A stretch of DNA of 64,000 nt from Haloplasma contractile SSD-17B (lineage in GTDB: Bacteria; Bacillota_I; Bacilli_A; Haloplasmatales; Haloplasmataceae). Shown here one piece after another: positions 35,189-44,297 of the stretch. The position numbers and the translations under genes were made by a program. The notes under the pieces were generated by a model that made no database searches, was not told the origin of the DNA, and saw nothing but the letters and a program-made list of their open reading frames with translations. The stretch covers positions 124,001-188,000 of the forward strand of contig NZ_AFNU02000002.1 in assembly GCF_000215935.2 (NCBI RefSeq). The letters run 5' to 3'. The first letter of the stretch is position 1; every line of letters starts with the position of its first letter.

Positions 35189-37189
35189 CTATAATTCAAA
35201 TAATATTGAACCTTGTCCCACACAAATTCCTTTTGTTACATTAATCTTATCACTACTAAGTTTAGATATAATTATTGGTGTGATTGTACTCGTTATATCG
35301 TTTTTAATTGTAGCAAGATCTACCTCTAGTAAAAGTTGGCCTATTTCGACTGAATCTCCCTTATTAACATGTGCCGTAAAACCTTTCCCTCGCAGATGAA
35401 CTGTATCAATACCAAAGTGAATGAGTACTTCAGGACCTACTTTTGATTTAATTCCAATAGCATGTTTTGTTGGGTAAAATGAGGAAATTACTCCTTCAAC
35501 AGGAGAGACGATTTTACCATCTTTAGGAATTATAGCAAATCCATCCCCCATCATTCCACTCGAAAATATAGAATCAGGTACATCGGATAAACTAATAATT
35601 TCTCCTCCCATAGGCGATACAAAGAAATTTTTTTCTTTCTGAAATTTATTAAAATCCGTATTTTTCATCTCTATTGACTTTAACATTCTCGTCTTGATCT
35701 GCTCTGAATAGGTGCCGAATATTGCCTGAACACTATCCCCTATAATTAACACTCCGGAAGCTCCTAATTGTTTTAATTGGTCTTTTTTCACCTTGCTTAC
35801 TTCATAGACTTGTATCCGTAGTCGCGTGATGCATGAATCTAAACTTTTAATGTTTTTTTCTCCACCAATAGCGTCTATAATACTCTCTACCATCTCATCT
35901 TTATTAATACTTATGACTGTCGTTTCATTTCCTTTCTCATCATCCGTTTCTCGACCCGGTGTCTTGATATCAAATACCCGAATAGCAAATCGAAATCCAA
36001 AATAATAGATTATAGCAAAAAATAGACCAACTACTAAGACTAACCACCAACTCGTCCTATTTTGAATCACACCAAATAAAACAAAGTCAATTAAACCGCC
36101 GGAGAATGTCATTCCAATCTTAACATTTAACATATGCATAAGCATAAAGGATAATCCTGCAAATAAGACATGAACAAAAAATAAGATTGGTGCTACAAAC
36201 AGAAATGTAAATTCAATAGGCTCAGTAATACCCGTTAAAAACGAGGTCAAAGCACCAGAAATCATTAATCCGCCTACTAGTTTTTTCTTTTCCTTTCGTG
36301 CTTCGTGGTACATCGCAAGGGCCGCCGCAGGTAGCCCAAACATCATAAAAGGGTATTTACCTGTCATGAAGGTTCCTGCTGTAATTGGTACACCATCTAC
36401 CAATTGTTCAAAAAAGATTCGTTGATCCCCTCTAATGACTTCCCCAGCATTATTAACATATTCCCCAAACTCAAACCAAAAAGGCGAATAAAAAATATGA
36501 TGAAGACCGAATGGTATAAGAGCACGTTCAAACACTCCAAAAATAAAGGCAGATAGTGTTAAGTTGTAATTTACTAGATTTCTTGAAAACAAATCAAGAC
36601 CAGTTTGTACACTAGGCCATATAAATGACATGAAGATTCCTAATATTAAACAGGCTCCTGCAGTCACTATCGGTACAAATCGTTTACCTGCGAAAAACCC
36701 TAAGTATGGTGGCAATTTTATATCATAAAAACGATTGAACATGGTTGCAGCTACTCCACCAATAATTATGCCACCTAGCACACCAGTTTGTAAGGTTGGT
36801 ATTCCTAATGCCAAAATATAACTTGGATCATCTTGTTCTAATACCATCTCAATTGTTATTCCTGAGAAGATAGAAATCGTCTGATTCATAATCAGGTATC
36901 CAACAATTGCTGCTAATGCAGCAACGCCACTTCCTCCTGTGAGACCAACTGCTACGCCGACTGCAAATAATAATGGTAAATTCTCAAAAATAATCTGTCC
37001 TGATTTTTTCATTACCTCTGCAAACAGTTGAATTTGCTCATTTTCCAAAAATGGAAGTATATTGATAATATGCTCTTCCTGTATTGATGAGCCAACTCCG
37101 AGAAGAATTCCTGCTACAGGTAAGATTGCAACTGGTAACATGAGTGCTTTTCCAACTTTTTGAAACCAGCCAAACATTTTTTTAAACAT
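35189..37189 (-). CDS. ptsG: Glucose-type PTS transporter EIICBA
   Basis: A 666-residue fused permease. The EIIC domain (about 1-400, roughly ten helices, opening FGWFQKVGKALMLPVAILPV) is followed by EIIB (about 430-520, with the phospho-Cys in LDSCITRLR) and EIIA (about 540-666, with the phospho-His in LIHFGIDTVHL). Domain order and length match Bacillus PtsG; N-acetylglucosamine permeases (NagE) are similar, so glucose is likely but not certain. The ATG at 37189 follows AGGTGATTAAA; a GTG three codons earlier overlaps that site. It is co-oriented with the antiterminator gene 37313. A terminator-like hairpin lies in the gap. Confidence 0.92.
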   Translation of the reverse strand: MFKKMFGWFQKVGKALMLPVAILPVAGILLGVGSSIQEEHIINILPFLENEQIQLFAEVMKKSGQIIFENLPLLFAVGVAVGLTGGSGVAALAAIVGYLIMNQTISIFSGITIEMVLEQDDPSYILALGIPTLQTGVLGGIIIGGVAATMFNRFYDIKLPPYLGFFAGKRFVPIVTAGACLILGIFMSFIWPSVQTGLDLFSRNLVNYNLTLSAFIFGVFERALIPFGLHHIFYSPFWFEFGEYVNNAGEVIRGDQRIFFEQLVDGVPITAGTFMTGKYPFMMFGLPAAALAMYHEARKEKKKLVGGLMISGALTSFLTGITEPIEFTFLFVAPILFFVHVLFAGLSFMLMHMLNVKIGMTFSGGLIDFVLFGVIQNRTSWWLVLVVGLFFAIIYYFGFRFAIRVFDIKTPGRETDDEKGNETTVISINKDEMVESIIDAIGGEKNIKSLDSCITRLRIQVYEVSKVKKDQLKQLGASGVLIIGDSVQAIFGTYSEQIKTRMLKSIEMKNTDFNKFQKEKNFFVSPMGGEIISLSDVPDSIFSSGMMGDGFAIIPKDGKIVSPVEGVISSFYPTKHAIGIKSKVGPEVLIHFGIDTVHLRGKGFTAHVNKGDSVEIGQLLLEVDLATIKNDITSTITPIIISKLSSDKINVTKGICVGQGSILFEL

Positions 37190-37251
37190 TTTAATCACCT
37201 AAGTTTCTAAATTATTCGTGTTCTTGATACCGCGGTAAATTTTTTGATTTT

Positions 37252-37296
37252 CCTATAAATAAAAAAGCAATGAGAAAACGTATGTTTCCCCATGCT
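37252..37296 (-). terminator. Terminator between glcT and the PTS gene
   Basis: Minus strand AGCATGGGGAAAC and GTTTTCTCATTGCT pair with several wobble positions, followed by TTTTTTATTTAT. This is where Bacillus ptsG has its antitermination site, but I do not see a clear RAT overlapping it. Confidence 0.65.
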
Positions 37297-37312
37297 CCCT
37301 TCGCGACTAATC

Positions 37313-38152
37313 CTACTTGAAGTTTAATTTCGATATATGGAGTGCAATGTAGCCAATTTCACTATCAGGCACTGGTTTTCCAAGTTCTTTTTCTATAATC
37401 ATACCAATAGTCTTTGATAGCGACACTTCATATGGTAATTCAATCATAATCTTATCTAAAAATATGTTTTCTAGTGTTTGTTCGTTTAAAACACGATCAA
37501 ACACTCCTTGTAAGTGAATTACAAAACGAGAATACATAAATGAATAATCATCGAAAGAAATCTTTAATTTATCCTCAACAAATTTAGTAAGATTGCTAAT
37601 TAACTTTGTAAATGTCATTGCTTTACTTTTACTACTGTTACTTCTACCACCATGAATGTGAAGAGCAATAAATCCAATCTCAGCAACAGGTATATTAATG
37701 TCTATTGTTGAACTTATATACGTTACTGCTTTTTCAGCAATATCATACTCTTTTGGATACAAAAATTTTGTTTCATTTAAGAATGGATTAACAATTTCTA
37801 TCCCTTCATTCAACCGTTTAATCGCATAGTTTATGTGATCGATTAAACCGATATGAATATTAGGATTTAATGATTCTCCTAATTCTTCAGATGCCATAAT
37901 GATAATATCTTCTGTAATTTCGATCACTCGAGGATCCACTTGTGCAAAAAATTGTGCTTCATCACGATCATTAAGTGCATCCAATGAAATGAATTTATCT
38001 TCGATTACATCTTTGTTAGAAATAACTTGCCCCTTTTTCTTTGCAAATCCAATCCCCTTTCCAACAAGAATAGATTTTGCATCACCTTCCCTAACTAGTA
38101 CCACATTATTACTTAAAACTTTTAGTATCTCATATCCTTTGATGGCAACCAC
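37313..38152 (-). CDS. glcT: Transcription antiterminator of the BglG/GlcT family
   Basis: A 279-residue protein with an RNA-binding CAT domain (about 1-60, NNVVLVREG and VGKGIGFAKKKG), then two PTS-regulation domains (PRD1 about 65-170, PRD2 about 175-279) carrying the conserved His residues (LIDHINYAIKR, ALHIHGG, RFVIHLQG, ALHISKL). VGKGIGFAKKKG is closer to GlcT than to LicT or SacY. It should bind a RAT hairpin and allow read-through when the PTS substrate is present. The start is uncertain: the GTG at 38152 lies within its own AAAGAGGTG. It precedes the PTS gene, but the clearest RAT is in front of chvE. Confidence 0.88.
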   Translation of the reverse strand: MVAIKGYEILKVLSNNVVLVREGDAKSILVGKGIGFAKKKGQVISNKDVIEDKFISLDALNDRDEAQFFAQVDPRVIEITEDIIIMASEELGESLNPNIHIGLIDHINYAIKRLNEGIEIVNPFLNETKFLYPKEYDIAEKAVTYISSTIDINIPVAEIGFIALHIHGGRSNSSKSKAMTFTKLISNLTKFVEDKLKISFDDYSFMYSRFVIHLQGVFDRVLNEQTLENIFLDKIMIELPYEVSLSKTIGMIIEKELGKPVPDSEIGYIALHISKLNFK

Positions 38153-38225
38153 CTCTTTATATCAGGGTTTGATCATTTATATCATAAGTTTACCACTTTT
38201 GACTTTTTTTTACAAGAAACCCTTT

Positions 38226-39284
38226 TCATAAATTGAACGTTTTACCTTCTTCTGAACTCTTTATGGCTAATTCAATTATTTTAATCGTGGTTCTGGCTTG
38301 TAGAGGTGTAACATATGGTTCACAATTCTTATTAATTGCATTGTAAACATCTTTAAAATAATCACGATAATCTCCCGCTAAACTTGTTACTTTACCTCTA
38401 ACCGCTAACCCATTTAGCTCAGTATTTATAGTCCCGTGAATTGAAACAGGTTCTTGACCCCAATTTGTACTATTTTTAGGAACCTTTCCATCTCTTAAAT
38501 CTCGTTCTTGTATGTCCATACCATACTTGACAAATGAACCATTTTCTCCGAGCAAAATATACTTTGGTAATGATTCTTTTACAAGCATACCTGCTTTTAG
38601 TGTAACCTTCAATCGGTCATAATATAAAATTATCTCAAAATAATCATCTACATCACTACAGCTACGTTGTTTACGTACATCAGCAAATATTTTTTGAGGT
38701 TCCCCAAAAAGAACAAGCGCTTGATCGATTAAATGAGGTCCTAAATCATATAGAATCCCTGCTCCTGGTTCATCCTTTTCTTTCCAAGCATTAGGCTTTA
38801 GGTGATTTCTAAATCGATCAAAGTGCACCTCATATTCCACTAGTTTTCCTAACAATCCTTGTTCAATTATGTGTTTTACCGTTTTAAAGTCACTGTCATA
38901 TCGTCTATTCTGAAATACAGTCAAGATCCTATTGTATTCTTTCGATAAGCGTATTAAGTCATCTGCTTCATCAGTTGTAACAGTGAATGGTTTTTCAATT
39001 AACACATGTTTTCCACTCTTTAAAGCCTGTTTCGCAAAGGAATAATGAAGTTTATTAGGCGTCGTGATGATGACTAGGTCAATTGTCTGATCGTTCAAGA
39101 TTAGTTCTAAATCCTTTACAACTTCCGTTCCCTCATAATGTTTTGCTATATAGTTCTTTGATCCTTCATTTCTTGTTAGTATTTTTGACAATTTAAATTC
39201 GTCAAGTTCTGATATAAAAGGGGCGTGAAATACGCGGCCTGATAGACCAAATCCGATAATTGCTGTATTTAATATATGATTCAT
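38226..39284 (-). CDS. Gfo/Idh/MocA family oxidoreductase
   Basis: A 352-residue NAD(P)-dependent oxidoreductase. The N-terminal Rossmann domain (about 1-120) starts NTAIIGFGLSGRVFHAPFI, and EKPFTVT carries the catalytic-type Lys of the family. The C-terminal domain (about 130-340) contains GAGILYDLGPHLIDQAL with the usual Asp/His. GFGLSGRVFHAPF is typical of the YvaA/scyllo-inositol dehydrogenase-like subgroup. The substrate is unknown; a sugar or inositol is plausible. AAAGGAATGACATAA precedes the start. It lies upstream of glcT with a 73 bp gap but no visible terminator, so read-through into glcT is possible. Confidence 0.88.
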   Translation of the reverse strand: MNHILNTAIIGFGLSGRVFHAPFISELDEFKLSKILTRNEGSKNYIAKHYEGTEVVKDLELILNDQTIDLVIITTPNKLHYSFAKQALKSGKHVLIEKPFTVTTDEADDLIRLSKEYNRILTVFQNRRYDSDFKTVKHIIEQGLLGKLVEYEVHFDRFRNHLKPNAWKEKDEPGAGILYDLGPHLIDQALVLFGEPQKIFADVRKQRSCSDVDDYFEIILYYDRLKVTLKAGMLVKESLPKYILLGENGSFVKYGMDIQERDLRDGKVPKNSTNWGQEPVSIHGTINTELNGLAVRGKVTSLAGDYRDYFKDVYNAINKNCEPYVTPLQARTTIKIIELAIKSSEEGKTFNL

Positions 39285-39332
39285 TTATGTCATTCCTTTC
39301 TCACGTTTAGTTAGTTACTAGTATAATGTTGT

Positions 39333-39547
39333 TTACCTATAAATGCAATTTATTTTATACACTCTAAAAATATAACTCCTGTCATCTATGATCATTACTT
39401 CATGATATTCTTTGTCATATAAACGATTGAACTCATATATCTTTATAATTTCTAGAACATGAATTATATAAAGAACGCATAAATCTGCTACAGTTAATCG
39501 TTCTAGCGTCTTGTTCTTATGAACGTAGAATTTTTTAAAAAAGGCAT
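39333..39547 (-). pseudogene. Short coding relic with a frame change at a T6A6 run
   Basis: An ATG at 39547 (GAGG about 9 nt upstream) opens ATG CCT TTT TTA AAA AAT and soon meets a stop. A shift of -1 at T TTA AAA (about 39533-39540) joins a long open frame ending at 39333. The product would be 71 residues, MPF(L/F)KKFYVHKNKTLERL, then a helical stretch ending YIFRVYKIN. The family is not recognised. It may be a pseudogene, a sequencing indel in a homopolymer or genuine -1 frameshifting; the first is the simplest. It directly follows the terminator of the 5'-nucleotidase gene. Confidence 0.4.
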
Positions 39548-39583
39548 AATAAAAAGCCTCGGACTTAATCCAAGGCTCATTCT
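39545..39583 (-). terminator. Terminator of the 5'-nucleotidase gene
   Basis: AGCCTTGGATT and its partner AGTCCGAGGCT pair with one bulge; the minus strand continues TTTTTATTATG. Confidence 0.8.
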
Positions 39584-39599
39584 ATAATAAATGCAAATG

Positions 39600-40571
39600 C
39601 TACTTCTTTTCATCTTGTTGCTTATTTTTTATTTTTTGGTCCTTGTTTCCCTCTTCAAATAATTCAATTTGCTCAGAAAGATTCTTATAAGGTACGCGAG
39701 CAGATGGTACAACATTAGCAGAGTCTTTTAAATGTGTGTGCTGATCATCGAAGAAAATATCGGCACCAAACGCCTTTAATATTTCTGCTTTTCTCACGCC
39801 ACCCATAAAAAACACTTCATCAATCTTAATGTCCCATGCTTGAAGTGTTCGAATCACACGCTCATGTGCGGGGCTACTTCTAGCCGTTACAAGTGCTGTT
39901 CTAATTGGACATTCATCAATAGGAAACTCATTTTGTATTTGTGATATCAATCTTAAAAAGTTTGCAAACGGTCCTTCAGGTAATGGCTTCAGTGCATTTG
40001 TTTTTTCATGATTTGAAAAGGCTTCTAACCCGTCTCGCTTATATATTTTCTCAGATTCATCAGAGAAAATTACCGCATCCCCATCAAAGGCTAATTTAAT
40101 CTGTTCATTACTTTCTTTATACTTGCTCTTTGTATTATAAATTAATCCAGATGGTATATTACTATTAATCGCATCTTGTACATCCGTTACATGAGTTGAT
40201 AAAAACAAGTTAATATTAAAAGCCTCTGCATATGGCTTAATAGGCATACCCCCTGTTAAGGCTGCACGAATTATATCCAAATTATAATGGTTGATTGAAT
40301 TGAAAATTCGCAGACTTGAGTTTGCATTGTTACGACTCATTATAATTACTTCTACTAACCGTTTCTCAGGTACTAATTCATTTAGTTGTAATAAACTCTT
40401 TATTAATTTAAATCCAGGACCTGGTTTTAAGATTTCTTTCTCATGTTCAATTTGGTACTTAACATATTCATCAAGACCTCGCGTTTCAAATATTGTATTT
40501 TCATGTGATAGATCAAATAAAGCACTTGATGATACACCAACAATCAGTGGACTGTTTAATTCATAGGGCAT
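39600..40571 (-). CDS. Cytosolic 5'-nucleotidase (NT5C1-like, 5-nucleotidase family)
   Basis: A 323-residue soluble protein of the 5'-nucleotidase family related to vertebrate cN-I, which dephosphorylates AMP and other nucleoside monophosphates. Signatures are VGVSSSALFDLSHEN with the DxS-type start of the HAD motif, IMSRNNANSSLRIF, ALTGGMPIKPYAEAF and AFDGDAVIFSDESE carrying the catalytic aspartates, then GADIFFDDQ. The ATG at 40571 is chosen because GAGGTGTTTAAA precedes it; a GTG three codons earlier lies inside that site. The C-terminus is very basic and Gln-rich (EEGNKDQKIKNKQQDEKK). It is monocistronic. Confidence 0.88.
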   Translation of the reverse strand: MPYELNSPLIVGVSSSALFDLSHENTIFETRGLDEYVKYQIEHEKEILKPGPGFKLIKSLLQLNELVPEKRLVEVIIMSRNNANSSLRIFNSINHYNLDIIRAALTGGMPIKPYAEAFNINLFLSTHVTDVQDAINSNIPSGLIYNTKSKYKESNEQIKLAFDGDAVIFSDESEKIYKRDGLEAFSNHEKTNALKPLPEGPFANFLRLISQIQNEFPIDECPIRTALVTARSSPAHERVIRTLQAWDIKIDEVFFMGGVRKAEILKAFGADIFFDDQHTHLKDSANVVPSARVPYKNLSEQIELFEEGNKDQKIKNKQQDEKK

Positions 40572-40769
40572 TTTAAACACCTCTTTTATAAAGTCTGTTT
40601 CTGTATATTTTAAATCTATTATAACGGTTTTTAAAGTATTAATCTACATATATGTACAGAATTTACCAAAAATATTGAATTCCATGTAGCTTATAAAGTT
40701 ATTATTTAAGGTACTGATTTCTCTATACATTATTATGAAATAACCATGAGTTTCACCATTACTATTCTA

Positions 40770-40805
40770 ATAAAAAGAGTCCACAGAAAATTCTGTGAAC
40801 TCATT
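40770..40805 (-). terminator. Terminator downstream of tRNA-Thr
   Basis: GAGTTCACAGAA and TTCTGTGGACTC with a 2-nt loop, followed by TTTTTATTAG on the minus strand. Confidence 0.85.
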
Positions 40806-40812
40806 ATAAATA

Positions 40813-40887
40813 TGGTGCTGACAATGAGGATCGAACTCATAACCTCTTCCTTACCATGGAAGTGCACTACCATTGTGCTATGTCAGC
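40813..40887 (-). tRNA. tRNA-Thr (anticodon GGT)
   Basis: The full cloverleaf can be drawn: acceptor GCTGACA/TGTCAGC, D-arm around CACAATGGTAGTG, anticodon stem CTTCC/GGAAG with loop ATGGTAA (anticodon GGT, codons ACC/ACU), and T-arm ATGAG-TTCGATC-CTCAT. Discriminator A and an encoded CCA follow. It is a single tRNA with its own terminator. The rest of the 40572-40981 gap shows no gene. Confidence 0.95.
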
Positions 40888-40981
40888 TAGTAATCTACTA
40901 AGATATAATAACAAATTTTTGATCGTTAGTCCATTATTTTTATAACAATTTATGTTGAATATTTAACCAAAAGCAAATTTA

Positions 40982-41686
40982 CTAGACTAGTTCAGGAACA
41001 TTAAACCCATGTTCCTTGATTTCATGTTCATTAATATGTTCATCTAAATGCATGCAATAGATCCGATTTCGATATTTCCTAGGAATTAAATGAATGAGTT
41101 TATTGATTGATTAATGTGCATTCCCATCATAGTCTAGTCCACAAGTATCCTGATATAGCACATCGATTTTGCCTTCTTTAAAAGATGAAAGAACCTGTTC
41201 AGGAATCCTATTTGAATCACCGCTGTAATAAATTTTTTTATTATCACGCTCTATAATAAAACTAAACGCATCCACTGTCTCCAAATGAAAAACGGGAATA
41301 AAAGAGAGTTTCGGTCTCCCTAAGTTTAAGTCTTGTATTTCTAGACTTTTATGATCATAAACTTCAAACATCTCATCCTTAACACCAATACAACTGAATA
41401 ATTGGTTTATCAGTTTATAATTTGGATAATATATTTTAGTTTTTATCTGCAATAGGTAATACGCATAGAAAATCACTTCTCCTAAGCTACCGATGTGATC
41501 AGGATGAGTGTGTGTAATAATGATATGGATATTATTTATACCATCAAATAAGTCCTTCTTCCTTATTTCATGAAACACAGTACCGCCACAATCGACTAAT
41601 AATAAGGAATCCTTCTCTTTTATGTAACAACTCGTATTTCCTAGATTTGTATTGAATGCACTTCCTATACCAAGAAAGTTAAACAT
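40982..41686 (-). pseudogene. MBL-fold metallo-hydrolase interrupted by an in-frame TAA
   Basis: From the ATG at 41686 (GAGGTGTTGAGT upstream) 191 codons encode a metallo-beta-lactamase-fold hydrolase with HTHPDH at the metal site, SCYIKEKDSLLLVDCGG at the start and YQDTCGLDYDGNAH at the end. TAA at 41113-41111 then stops the frame. The same frame continues for 42 more codons (SINKLIHLIPRKYRNRIYCM, then HLDEHINEHE), a typical MBL C-terminus with a metal-ligand-like His, to a TAG at 40984-40982. One base change (TTA to TAA) would explain this. The truncated 191-residue product probably lacks a metal ligand. It lies just downstream of the gal operon terminator. Confidence 0.8.
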
Positions 41687-41730
41687 ACTCAACACCTCTT
41701 TTTTTAAAAATTTTACCAAAAGTCATATAC

Positions 41731-41772
41731 AAAAACTATAACAATATTATACTACTTTGTTATAGTTTTTAT
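41731..41772 (-). terminator. Terminator of the gal operon
   Basis: AAAACTATAACA and TGTTATAGTTTT form the stem; TTTTTGTATATG follows on the minus strand, after the galM stop at 41776. Confidence 0.8.
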
Positions 41773-41775
41773 TAG

Positions 41776-42762
41776 CTATTTATTTAATACCCAGATAGTA
41801 TGCTGCTTATACGTTTGGTTCCTATCATATAGATTACGTGTTTTATATTCATTTATATGGGGACTATTTGGTATTCCTTGCGTTTCAAAACAAATACCTG
41901 TATATCTTTTCTTGAGATAGTTTCCTGTATAGACAACGACAGCTTCTTGATCGCTATAGACATCTAAATGAGCTTCCGATAATTGTAGATGAGCAACATG
42001 ATTGATTCCGGACTTTCTATTAATTAGAAATGGCTGATCAAAACCATATGTTTTTTTAATCTGTTCGAATTCGGATTTTATATCGGTGCCAATTAATTTA
42101 AATTTAGTAAAGTCCAAAGGCGTTCCTTGTACAGGCATAGTTTTTGTCGGAATCATTTCGTCATTATTTCTTAGATAACGATCACAATTTAATAGTAATT
42201 CATGGTTTGTAATCGGTATGTCTGAATCTAAATTTAAATTAAAATAACTATGGTTTGTAAAATTTAAAAGCGTCTTTTGATCGGATACGCCTTTATAAAT
42301 CAAATGTAACTCATTCTTTTCTAGGCGGTAAATAACCTCCAGTTTTACATTACCTGGAAAACCTTCTTCACCATCTTCACTGAATGCAGTAAATTTAATT
42401 CCATCCTCTGTAGGAATTGCTTCAAAATATTTTTTATGAAATCCATTCCTACCACCATGAAGTTGGTGTTTATCTAAAAAGTTCTTTGAAAGGTGATAGT
42501 CTCTTCCGTCTATGTTTAGTATTCCATTTTGAATCCGTCCTGCATTTCTACCAACAATACTCCCTAAAACATGCCGATCGTTGATATACTCTTTATAATC
42601 TTTGTAATTAAGTACAATATTGTTATTCGTACCTAAATCTATAAATTTAGTTATTGTAGCTCCAATGTTTAGGATCGAAACGGATATACGATCATTACTT
42701 ATTGTATATTCTCTTACCTGTTTTCCATCATAAATAAATATGTCTTTCTCTTGAATGTCCAT
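41776..42762 (-). CDS. galM: Aldose 1-epimerase (galactose mutarotase)
   Basis: A 328-residue galactose mutarotase that interconverts beta- and alpha-galactose so that galactokinase can use the sugar. Family segments are SIVGRNAGRIQNG, LHGGRNGFHKK (substrate His), NFTNHSYFNLN (catalytic His) and GICFETQGIPNSPH with the catalytic Glu. No signal peptide is present. It is the last gene of galK-galE-galT-galM; the start lies 9 bp after the galT stop, behind AAGGAGTTACT. A strong terminator follows. Confidence 0.95.
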   Translation of the reverse strand: MDIQEKDIFIYDGKQVREYTISNDRISVSILNIGATITKFIDLGTNNNIVLNYKDYKEYINDRHVLGSIVGRNAGRIQNGILNIDGRDYHLSKNFLDKHQLHGGRNGFHKKYFEAIPTEDGIKFTAFSEDGEEGFPGNVKLEVIYRLEKNELHLIYKGVSDQKTLLNFTNHSYFNLNLDSDIPITNHELLLNCDRYLRNNDEMIPTKTMPVQGTPLDFTKFKLIGTDIKSEFEQIKKTYGFDQPFLINRKSGINHVAHLQLSEAHLDVYSDQEAVVVYTGNYLKKRYTGICFETQGIPNSPHINEYKTRNLYDRNQTYKQHTIWVLNK

Positions 42763-42771
42763 AGTAACTCC

Positions 42772-44256
42772 TTACAATTTGTTAATAAATCTCATATAAT
42801 GTTCAGTTGTCTTTAATACTCCACACTGTGCTAGGATGTCAACAAATTTGTATCCAATTTCATCACTTAGTATTTGATCAATATCATTTTTTGAATAATT
42901 CGAATACTTAGTCTTTATTTCCTTAATCCATGACTCATGTTTTTTTATTAAAGAATTTTCTGTTATACCGACGTTTGATTGTAAATGATTCTTAATTGCC
43001 CCAATCTCTTGTTTTAGCCTAGCAGGCAATACCGCAAGACCCATCACTTCAATTAATCCAATATTTTCTTTCTTTAGATGGTGATGTTCTTCATGGGGAT
43101 GAAAAATACCTAGTTGGTGTTCTTCAGTTGTTCGGTTGTTCCTTAACACTAAATATAATTCGTACTTGCCATTATTAAAACGTGCGATCGGTGTAATAGT
43201 ATTATGACGCTCACCATTTGTATGGGAAATAAGATCAGCAGATTTATCTGAATAATTAAACCACTTTTTTAGGATGTGCGTTCCTAAACGAACTAATTTT
43301 CCTTTCGATTCTGACCTTAATTTAATAGTGGACATTGGCCAATCAATGATCCCTGCCTCTACATGTTCAAATCCCTCTACAGTAAACATTTGTTTATAAT
43401 CACGCTTCATCATCGCAAAGTCATAACGCCCAGCCTGATAGTGCTCATGACTTAATATTGAACCACCGACAATCGGTAAATCGGCATTAGAACCTATGAA
43501 GTAATGTGGAAAAATTGAAACAAAATCTAATAACTCCTTAAAAGTATCAGGTCCAATTGACATTTGGGAATGTGAACCCCTAAATACAATCGAATGTTCA
43601 TTAAAGTAAACATAAGGTGAGTACTGCAAATACCATTCATCCTCGTTTAAACAAATTTGAATAATGCGATGATTTCTACGTCCCGGATGTCCTAGGTGCC
43701 CACCATAGCCTTCATTTTCTTTACAGAGCAAACATTTAGGGTACGATATTTTGAGCATTTCTTTCGCCTTCGCTATAGCCTTAGGGTCTTTTTCAGGTTT
43801 TGATAGGTTAATCGTTAAATCAATGTCTCCATAACCTGTTTTGGTTTTCCATTCAATATTCTTTTTTATACGATTCATTCTTATATAATTTGAATCCTTA
43901 CTCAGTTTGTAATAATAATTCGTTGCATCTTCTCGATTTTGTTCATACAGACTCCAAAACATCTTATTGACTTCACTTGGCCTCGGCATTACAGCATCCA
44001 TCAAGCGACTATCAAATAAATCTTTATATACAATGCTATCAGTTTCGATGATTCCTTTTGTTACAGCATAATCAAGGATCCTGTCTAGCGTGTCATATAA
44101 ATTAACGGGTTCTTCTATTTCAACCTTATTAAACTCCTTTAATCCTAACATGCTTATTAGACAGTTAGCACTATAGTTATAATCGAGCTTATTAATTAAA
44201 TCCCTGTTTAAAGAATAGTTTAATAATTTATTAATTTCATAATTTATATCAATCAT
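42772..44256 (-). CDS. galT: UDP-glucose--hexose-1-phosphate uridylyltransferase (Firmicutes type)
   Basis: A 494-residue GalT of the long Bacillota type (GalT2), which exchanges UDP between glucose-1-P and galactose-1-P. CLLCKENEGYGGHLGHPGRR is the Cys-rich, uridine-binding part; SILSHEHYQAGRYDFAMM contains the active-site HxH-type His; HPHEEHHHLKKENIGLIEVMG matches the second domain. ATTAGGTGTAATGAT precedes the ATG. It sits between galE (41 bp upstream) and galM (9 bp downstream), as in a standard Leloir operon. Confidence 0.96.
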   Translation of the reverse strand: MIDINYEINKLLNYSLNRDLINKLDYNYSANCLISMLGLKEFNKVEIEEPVNLYDTLDRILDYAVTKGIIETDSIVYKDLFDSRLMDAVMPRPSEVNKMFWSLYEQNREDATNYYYKLSKDSNYIRMNRIKKNIEWKTKTGYGDIDLTINLSKPEKDPKAIAKAKEMLKISYPKCLLCKENEGYGGHLGHPGRRNHRIIQICLNEDEWYLQYSPYVYFNEHSIVFRGSHSQMSIGPDTFKELLDFVSIFPHYFIGSNADLPIVGGSILSHEHYQAGRYDFAMMKRDYKQMFTVEGFEHVEAGIIDWPMSTIKLRSESKGKLVRLGTHILKKWFNYSDKSADLISHTNGERHNTITPIARFNNGKYELYLVLRNNRTTEEHQLGIFHPHEEHHHLKKENIGLIEVMGLAVLPARLKQEIGAIKNHLQSNVGITENSLIKKHESWIKEIKTKYSNYSKNDIDQILSDEIGYKFVDILAQCGVLKTTEHYMRFINKL

Positions 44257-44297
44257 ATCATTACACCTAATTTCGGTTTTTTTGATTCATTTTTCAT

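Noticed and set aside
39533-39543. T6A6 run interpreted as a proven programmed -1 frameshift site
   Set aside because: The heptamer is canonical but no downstream stimulatory structure is obvious and the encoded peptide has no known family; kept only as a low-confidence relic.
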